Origin: Typha latifolia
Lineage: Eukaryota; Streptophyta; Magnoliopsida; Poales; Typhaceae
Direction of reading: 5' to 3'
Assembly: GCA_019914945.1 (NCBI GenBank)
Contig: CM034106.1
Coordinates: 6,448,001-6,512,000 of the forward strand
DNA length: 64,000 nucleotides
Part shown: positions 58,501 through 64,000 of the stretch, piece after piece
Layout of the letters: each line of letters opens with the position of its first letter
Position numbering within the stretch: position 1 is the first letter of the stretch
Made by a program: the position numbers and the translations under genes
The notes under the pieces: model-generated
The model's input: the letters and a program-made list of their open reading frames with translations, nothing else
Told to the model about the DNA's origin: nothing
Databases searched by the model: none

Positions 58501-61500
58501 TGTCATAATTAGAAGGAATATAAATGACATACACATTTGGTCCAACCCGTCTTAATATTTAGAAAGGTCCAGTACTATGGGCTTGCAATTTCCTTGTGGT
58601 TCCAGATGGAAAATGCTCGATCTGATGCAAATTGTGATGCCTATGCAAATCAGTCTATAATTTATATTAGATTACTGATCTTCTGATCTTCTGATGCAAT
58701 GAATAAACATGAAGTGCAAATACTCTTGCAGACTCAGAGATTCTAACATGTGGTGATATAGGAAGACAATCAAAAGTGATGCCAAAGCTTCTAAATAGGC
58801 GCCGGTCGTGTTGCTTACGATGTCGAGGCCCCTTGGCAACAAACTAACCACCGTCACTAAGAGAGAATTTCAGAAAGGTTCTCAGAGTGACATTAATATC
58901 AAGACTAATATGTTAGATCAGGATATGAATTGAGGGATTAGGAATCACATTGCGTATAGACTTTAGGAACTCTAAAGAGCACATGATCAAGAATATCAAA
59001 GTGGATGCTCTCACTTTTGATGGTCGATTGGATCAGACGGTATTTACTGATTGGATTTATGAAATAGACTACTTTTTTTAGTGGTATTACTTGTCGAAGG
59101 ATAAGAGAGCTAGATTTACTTATATGAAGCTGGTTGGTCATGCTACTTTGGCACAATTTAGCAAATTATAAGCAGGAGGAATCAATCTCCAATAATTGAT
59201 TAGTTAGAAATGGAAGAGAAGTCGAAAGAAAAATATCTACCTCACTCCTATCACAGTGACATATTGGATCAATTTAGCTACTTTGGCACAATTTAGCAAA
59301 TTATAAGCAGGAGGAATCAATCTCCAATAATTGATTAGTTAGAAATGGAAGAGAAGTCGAAAGAAAAATATCTACCTCACTCCTATCACAGTGACATATT
59401 GGATCAATAGAACAATCTTAGAACAGGGATAAAATCTATTAGTGACTGTCTCCTAATTTAAGAAATACATAATGAGGTGCGATGATGTTGAAGACGAGAG
59501 GATGATCTTGAGCTATTTAAGACCTGGCCTTAATGAGGACATTAGGTGAGAGTTAATTTTCCGTGAGATAACTTTGTTATACTAGACCACACTTTGCACT
59601 GAATTATGAGTTGGTCAAAACACAACTGGCTAGACAAACTGTAGGTCGAACTCCTTTCACCTTTGCTCCATTTGGAGCTAGACCTTAAATAACAATGACA
59701 CCTTATAAATATAATCAGAGCATGTTGCTAGCCAACCGAGATAGAGGCAAAGGATTGCTAAATGATGCTATGCCATTCAACGATCCTGGTCAATGTTTTA
59801 AATGTAAACAAGTGAGACATATAGTAATGAATTGTCCCGGCAAGGCTCTATCTTAGGGAGAAGGAAAACATACTTGAGGGAGATAATGTTGACGAGCAAG
59901 ACTATGACCTAATGAGATGCAGGATAGTGATGAAGATCGTGTTTATGAGGACCATTATGTGGATGCATTTGATCCACTCTGAGTTATCAGATGTGCTTTG
60001 GCCCAACCTAGAGAGACCAATGACTGGTGCCGAAGCACAATCTTCCACACATACTTCAAATGTAGGATTAAGATTGCAAAGCGATTGTAGATAGCAACAA
60101 ATATATCAATATGATTTCATTTAGTGTTGGGTCCCACCTAGGGTTGAAAGCAAAATCTTATCCAAATCGTTACAATGTATCTTTGGTTGATACTTTTTCT
60201 ATTGCTATGAATGAAAGGTGTTTGTTCCCTTGTGTCCTAAACTAGCCCACAAGGATAACAAGAAAGACATGACTAACATAAAAAGATTGAACGTCATAAA
60301 TCAAAAGAATTTGGGAAAGAGGCAAACCAAGAGTTCAGCGTGTTTGCTTTACTAGCTCACAAAGTTAAGAATACCACCATTGACCAACCTTCTACAAAAG
60401 TGGCTCCTTCACATGAGGAAGTTCAAATTGTTCTTTCTTAGGATCTTCTAGAACATTCAGCACTATGCGTGATATTCAACATGCTATTGGTCTAGTTCTT
60501 GGAGCATGTCAGCCCAACTTGTTGCACTATTGGATCTCCAACAGAGCATGCCAACGCCAAGTACATGAACTATTAAAGAAAGGATTCATTCATGAAAGAT
60601 TGAGCTTTTGTGTTGTTCCGACTTTACTCACACCTACGAAGGATTGGTCATGACACATTTGTGTTGATAGTCGAGCTATCAATACAATAACGGTTAAAAT
60701 ATCATTTTCCAATTCCTTGATTTGACGACATGCCACTAATGTTGGCTGGAGTCATGATTTTCTCCAAGATTGACTTAAAAGGTGACTATTATAAAATTAT
60801 ATTTCATTAGGAAACAAATGGAAAACTGTATTTAAGACTAAGGATAGTCTTTAAGAATGATTAGTGATGCCTTTTGGGCTTTCTAATACAGCATTAAAGC
60901 ATTAGTAATGCTTTAAGCACATTTATGCGAGCCATGGTATAGGTACTTTGACCATTCTTGGATAAATTTTTAGTGTACTTTGATGGCAACTTAATTTATA
61001 TTTAGTCGAGAGCAAATTTGGATCATCTTCAACAAGTTTGCCCACTCTTTGTATTGCAAACCTCTATTTGATATTTGATCCCACAATTAAATTTGAATTT
61101 TAGCATACAAATCATTATATACAAACATGTTGAAGTAAAATCATCTCTAATTCTCATTGATTGGAGTCATTTTCTAGGATTTGTGGTGTCACCTAAATGT
61201 GTCTATTGTGAGTCCGTTTCAAAAGATCAAGGCGATTGTTGATTGCCTTGAGCCTTAAAACATCCGTGAGTCCACAGTTTTCATAGGCCCACTACTTGAT
61301 TGATGTTTTATCTGCGGGTTTAACTTACCTCATATATCAGGTTGAAACTTGAAATATATTCTAATAATATTATTTAATTGTATCATAAATCACTTCTCTA
61401 TTACAAAAGTTTGGTTTATCAATGTCAGGTTCTAGTCTGCTGACTCCAGCAAGACTTCAATATCATTAATGATATTTGTAGTTACTTGAAGATTTGGATT

Positions 61501-64000
61501 AAAAAAATATCATGTAGAAATTTATAATTTAAAATTTGTAATTATTCAAACTTTAAAATATTTATAAGTAAAAGTAAATTAGTATGTTAAAAGCATGTCT
61601 ACCGGTGATGTGTATATTTCTATGCAGTTGTTTGCTCCATCTAGAGTAATTCAACTTTCACCACTTTCTATGTTTTTTTGCCATAATCTTTTTCATTGAT
61701 TTCTTTGCTATGTCCATATTCTCATATAAGAAACCAATTTTAGATTTGTCGTCACTGTCTACCACTATAAATACTTTGACAATAGGCTTAAATACTGCGA
61801 CAACAATTGTAATATTATTCTAAAATGCATTTCCAAGAGTCATTTTTTAAAGTTTTACTTAAACTTTGATCTTTAGGTTTCATATTCTTAATTTTATAAA
61901 CCACTATTTTAACATAAATATCCACATAATTTTATCTTTATATAATACGATGTTCTCCAATGCTAGAAAAATAAGTGACAAATCTAGTGAGGTCTATAAC
62001 TTTGTAATTTGCCCTATTAGCAATTACCATTTGAACTACTTTTTTTTTCACATATTTCTTCTACTACTTCATCTATCAACTAAAAAACAAATGAGCAGTC
62101 AACAAACTTTAAAACTATTGTCCATATACTCGAACACGCCAAGAAATTAATTATATTTCTCCTATTCTGTATAGTCTACCCATCACAATCTGTGTAAAAG
62201 CTTATCTACCTTCGATTCAAGATATTTAGTAGCAGTATCTTTTGAATTAGAAGGCAGAACGTCAAGCTCTACTAATTGTAAAATATCTACCATAGTGTGA
62301 TAATAAGGGTTATCAATTATATAGAAATGAATATGATTGTGGAAGAAAAGTTTAGAGATAGCCCCACCAATATGTTGTTTTTATATTTCTATCCTTTTGA
62401 GAGCTTTTTCGATAGTGGCCTATGTATGACCTCTTTTTTCCAAGGTTCGAAAAATCGAGATCTGGACTGGGATTGGCCTTCCGGAAAAACAATATGTATT
62501 AGCCGTATCGGTCGCCTGAATCAAATCAAAAAATTTTAATTATAAATTTTTTTAAATATTATTTAAAAATTACATACCTTTTTATTATTTAAAATATTAT
62601 TTAAAAAATTCTGCTGGATCTGAGAGAGAAATAAAATATAAAAATTTACATACCTGAGATCGCCAGTGTTGGTTTTGCATTGCTGGAGTTCACCTTCCGA
62701 CACTCCGTTTGTGGATTCTGTGGGTTCAATTACTATTGTTCCGTGGATTCCGAATGCCCTGTTGGTAGATTCCTAGGGTTTGTGGATGTTGTTCTGCATC
62801 ACTCTCTCCTCCCTCTCAATTATTGTTGGAACAAGGTCAGTACCTAGGGCACACTGCACATGCCACTCAGCATGCACTGTTCTACTGGTCTGCTGGCACA
62901 GCCAATTGTGAAATCACTTAAATTCTTGGTGGAAACTGTATAATATCTGCTTATCTGCTGACACTGTAAACTATTTATGGCGTCGAATCTTGTACTAAAC
63001 TTCAACCTATTCCTTTTAATAAATTATTATTAGTATTCTGATATTGGTCAAATCTTTCAGAACGTTCAAACAGTCTCATCTCTTATGCCTTAAGACCTAC
63101 ATCGTTCCTCACCATGAGTGAACATCCTACTTTCTTCTTCTGCATTATAAATATTTATTGTTGTGCATATTGCATGATACTGATGGGTCTGAGTCTGTTT
63201 AATCACCCATGAAAAGCGGAGAATTATAAAGATTTTTGTCATTGTCATTGCTTATTACTGTAGGAACTTCAAAAACCTGAACATTCTCTGGAGTATTTTT
63301 TCTGATCATTATTTTGTCTTGAGTAATTGATGTATGTTATTTGCAAACATTTATGTTGCAGTATGTGGACAAAAGTTTTATTGTTAAAGAAACATCTGAG
63401 CCCACTGTTCGTCATGGTGCTAGCATATGGGATGCCGTCAAAGCTAACGATATACAAAGCTTATATCATCTACTTGTGGTGACAGAGGCTAGTCCAAATA
63501 TCAAATATGAGAACCTAAATGATGACTTCCATCACACATTAGATACACCAAAGTTGAAACCTTTGGAGAGGAAGCAATTTGATCCTGCAACATGTCAGAA
63601 GATTAAGGATTCTGGTGATCAGAAAAGTTGTCTACAAGGTTGTTCCTTATTGCATTTAGCTTGTCATTTTGGTGATCCTACAATGTTGGAGATGTTGCTA
63701 CAGTTTGGTGCGGATATCAATCTGCAGGACTTCCACGGTAGGACACCTTTGCACCATTGTGTCTTCAAGAAAAATGACACCCTTGCCAAGTATCTTCTTA
63801 GAAAGTAAGTGTTAACATACCATGGAAGTTATGCTTTTCTTTATGATTAGAGATCTATCTCCAAGCTGGAAAATGTAGAATCCGAACCTACATGGTAGAG
63901 TTAATATTTTGCCAGATATAGAATTGTCAGGATTGACATTTATAGGAATCTCATGCCTCAAACCTAATTTATCATTTTCAGGGGTGGCCGACCATCAATT
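43585..64000 (+). CDS. ACAP-type ArfGAP (BAR-PH-ArfGAP-ankyrin), AGD family; 3' end outside window
   Basis: GTPase-activating protein for Arf GTPases in vesicle traffic (in Arabidopsis, AGD1-4; AGD3 is SFC/VAN3). Exons: 43585-43632, 45791-45867, 46393-46493, 47380-47450, 49763-49825, 50565-50609, 53398-53463, 53552-53599, 53691-53786, 53874-53915, 53998-54213, 54516-54647, 55556-55774, 55887-55973, 56359-56613, 56732-56853, 57405-57495, 63362-63804, 63982 onward. All introns are GT-AG and phases agree, giving 747 residues to the window edge with no stop. BAR domain: residues ~1-235 (starts [16 protein letters not shown]). PH: ~292-430 ([20 protein letters not shown]). ArfGAP zinc finger: C486-x2-C489-x16-C506-x2-C509, with the catalytic Arg at ~514 in HRNLG. 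Ankyrin repeats: ~685 on ([18 protein letters not shown]). From memory it resembles AGD2/AGD4 more than AGD3. Family length is ~780-830, so little is missing. Appears intact. Confidence 0.9.
43633..45790 (+). other. Intron 1 of the AGD gene, with LTR-like sequence
   Basis: Donor CAG|GTATGT, acceptor TCTAAAG. 44440-45250 looks like an LTR fragment: it starts TGTGACGCGGCC and has on the minus strand a TCTATAAAAAGAGG promoter-like stretch at about 44775-44785. No target duplication was identified. Confidence 0.5.
47638..48478 (+). mobile_element. Solo LTR (841 bp) in intron 4 of the AGD gene, target duplication AGTTG
   Basis: Begins TGATGCGAACCGGG and ends GGTCCGTAACA, flanked by AGTTG at 47633-47637 and 48479-48483. 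Same family as the LTRs at 18647-19495 and 19699-20541. Sense orientation relative to the gene. It has its own TATAAATAGG at about 48038 and a CT-rich leader. Confidence 0.95.
50610..53397 (+). other. Intron 6 of the AGD gene (2.8 kb)
   Basis: AT-rich, especially 52030-53100. Two near-repeats in 52550-52690 (agtctatattagagtcttttatccctag / aacccaccattacagtcttttatcccta, about 100 bp apart) suggest a decayed small repeat. No gene seen. Confidence 0.5.
57740..58860 (-). pseudogene. Ty3/gypsy integrase C-terminus and LTR-like tail (minus strand)
   Basis: On the minus strand, 58860-58330 encodes the end of integrase and the polyprotein tail ([34 protein letters not shown]), a pattern common in plant Ty3 pol. 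57740-58050 reads as LTR or leader (cctatataaggcttgtaagtc, cctagggtttgcatcac on the minus strand). Stops interrupt the frame. Confidence 0.7.
58960..61330 (+). pseudogene. Ty3/gypsy gag and reverse transcriptase remnant (plus strand)
   Basis: Gag capsid-like text starts at about 59000 ([20 protein letters not shown]). A CCHC zinc knuckle lies at 59794-59835 (C-x2-C-x4-H-x4-[15 protein letters not shown]). RT is at about 60530-61250 ([45 protein letters not shown], and a broken YFDG region near 60975). The YxDD motif and downstream domains are damaged or absent. Many stops. Confidence 0.8.
59142..59411 (+). repeat. Exact tandem duplication of a 135-bp unit
   Basis: 59142-59276 is repeated at 59277-59411 with no difference that I can see until the end of the second copy. 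The sequence lies within the decayed gag, so this is a recent event in an old relic. Confidence 0.95.
62640..62830 (+). repeat. LTR-like fragment related to 57740-57850
   Basis: Contains cctagggtttgtggatgttgttctgcatcac and ttccgtggattcc phrases that match the minus strand of 57780-57840, so it is an opposite-orientation relative of that LTR piece. It is bounded by no clear ends. Confidence 0.4.

Larger units (their letters stand above)
57496..63361 (+). other. Intron 17 of the AGD gene (5.9 kb), filled with Ty3 fragments
   Basis: Donor AAAG|GTAATA, acceptor TTGCAG. It separates the end of the ArfGAP region from the ankyrin region. Contains opposite-strand Ty3/gypsy fragments (57740-58860 minus, 58960-61330 plus), an exact 135-bp tandem duplication and an LTR-like piece at 62640-62830. 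Confidence 0.85.

Overview
This is a stretch of nuclear DNA from a flowering plant. The evidence is split genes with GT-AG introns, long terminal repeat (LTR) retrotransposons with the plant initiator-Met tRNA primer site (TGGTATCAGAGCC), a hAT element with an 8-bp target duplication, a Mutator-like transposase remnant, and two plant gene families. I cannot name the species. The window is gene-poor and AT-rich: only two loci look like functional host genes, and most of the rest is nested, mostly decayed retrotransposon sequence.

Layout. 1-4123: two damaged Ty3/gypsy pieces in opposite orientation. 4124-17673: a large Tekay/Del-like LTR retrotransposon with about 3.45-kb LTRs. Its 5' LTR is split by a younger element at 5878-10942 (778/777-bp LTRs, target duplication TCTGA), and that element is itself split by a hAT transposon at 7458-8747 (target duplication ACAGCGAG). 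17674-20541: rearranged Ty3 fragments with LTRs in opposite orientation. 20542-27176: non-coding, with a TA/GA/CA microsatellite and an LTR relic. 27284-28963: a root meristem growth factor (RGF/GLV/CLEL) peptide gene that appears able to make two different mature peptides by alternative 3' splicing. 29300-36110: LTR relics, a solo LTR (30740-31644) and a decayed Ty1/copia pol. 37300-39510: a MULE transposase relic split by a solo LTR. 39600-43470: tandem repeats and non-coding sequence. 43585 to the right edge: a 19-exon (so far) ArfGAP gene of the BAR-PH-ArfGAP-ankyrin (ACAP-type AGD) class, whose introns hold a solo LTR and a 5.9-kb block of Ty3 fragments.

The two host genes do not form a pathway visible here. 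The RGF-type locus encodes secreted, probably tyrosine-sulfated signalling peptides. The AGD gene encodes a membrane-curvature and phosphoinositide-binding GTPase-activating protein for Arf GTPases in vesicle traffic. Exon boundaries were read by eye from splice signals, reading phase and family resemblance. They were not tested against transcripts.
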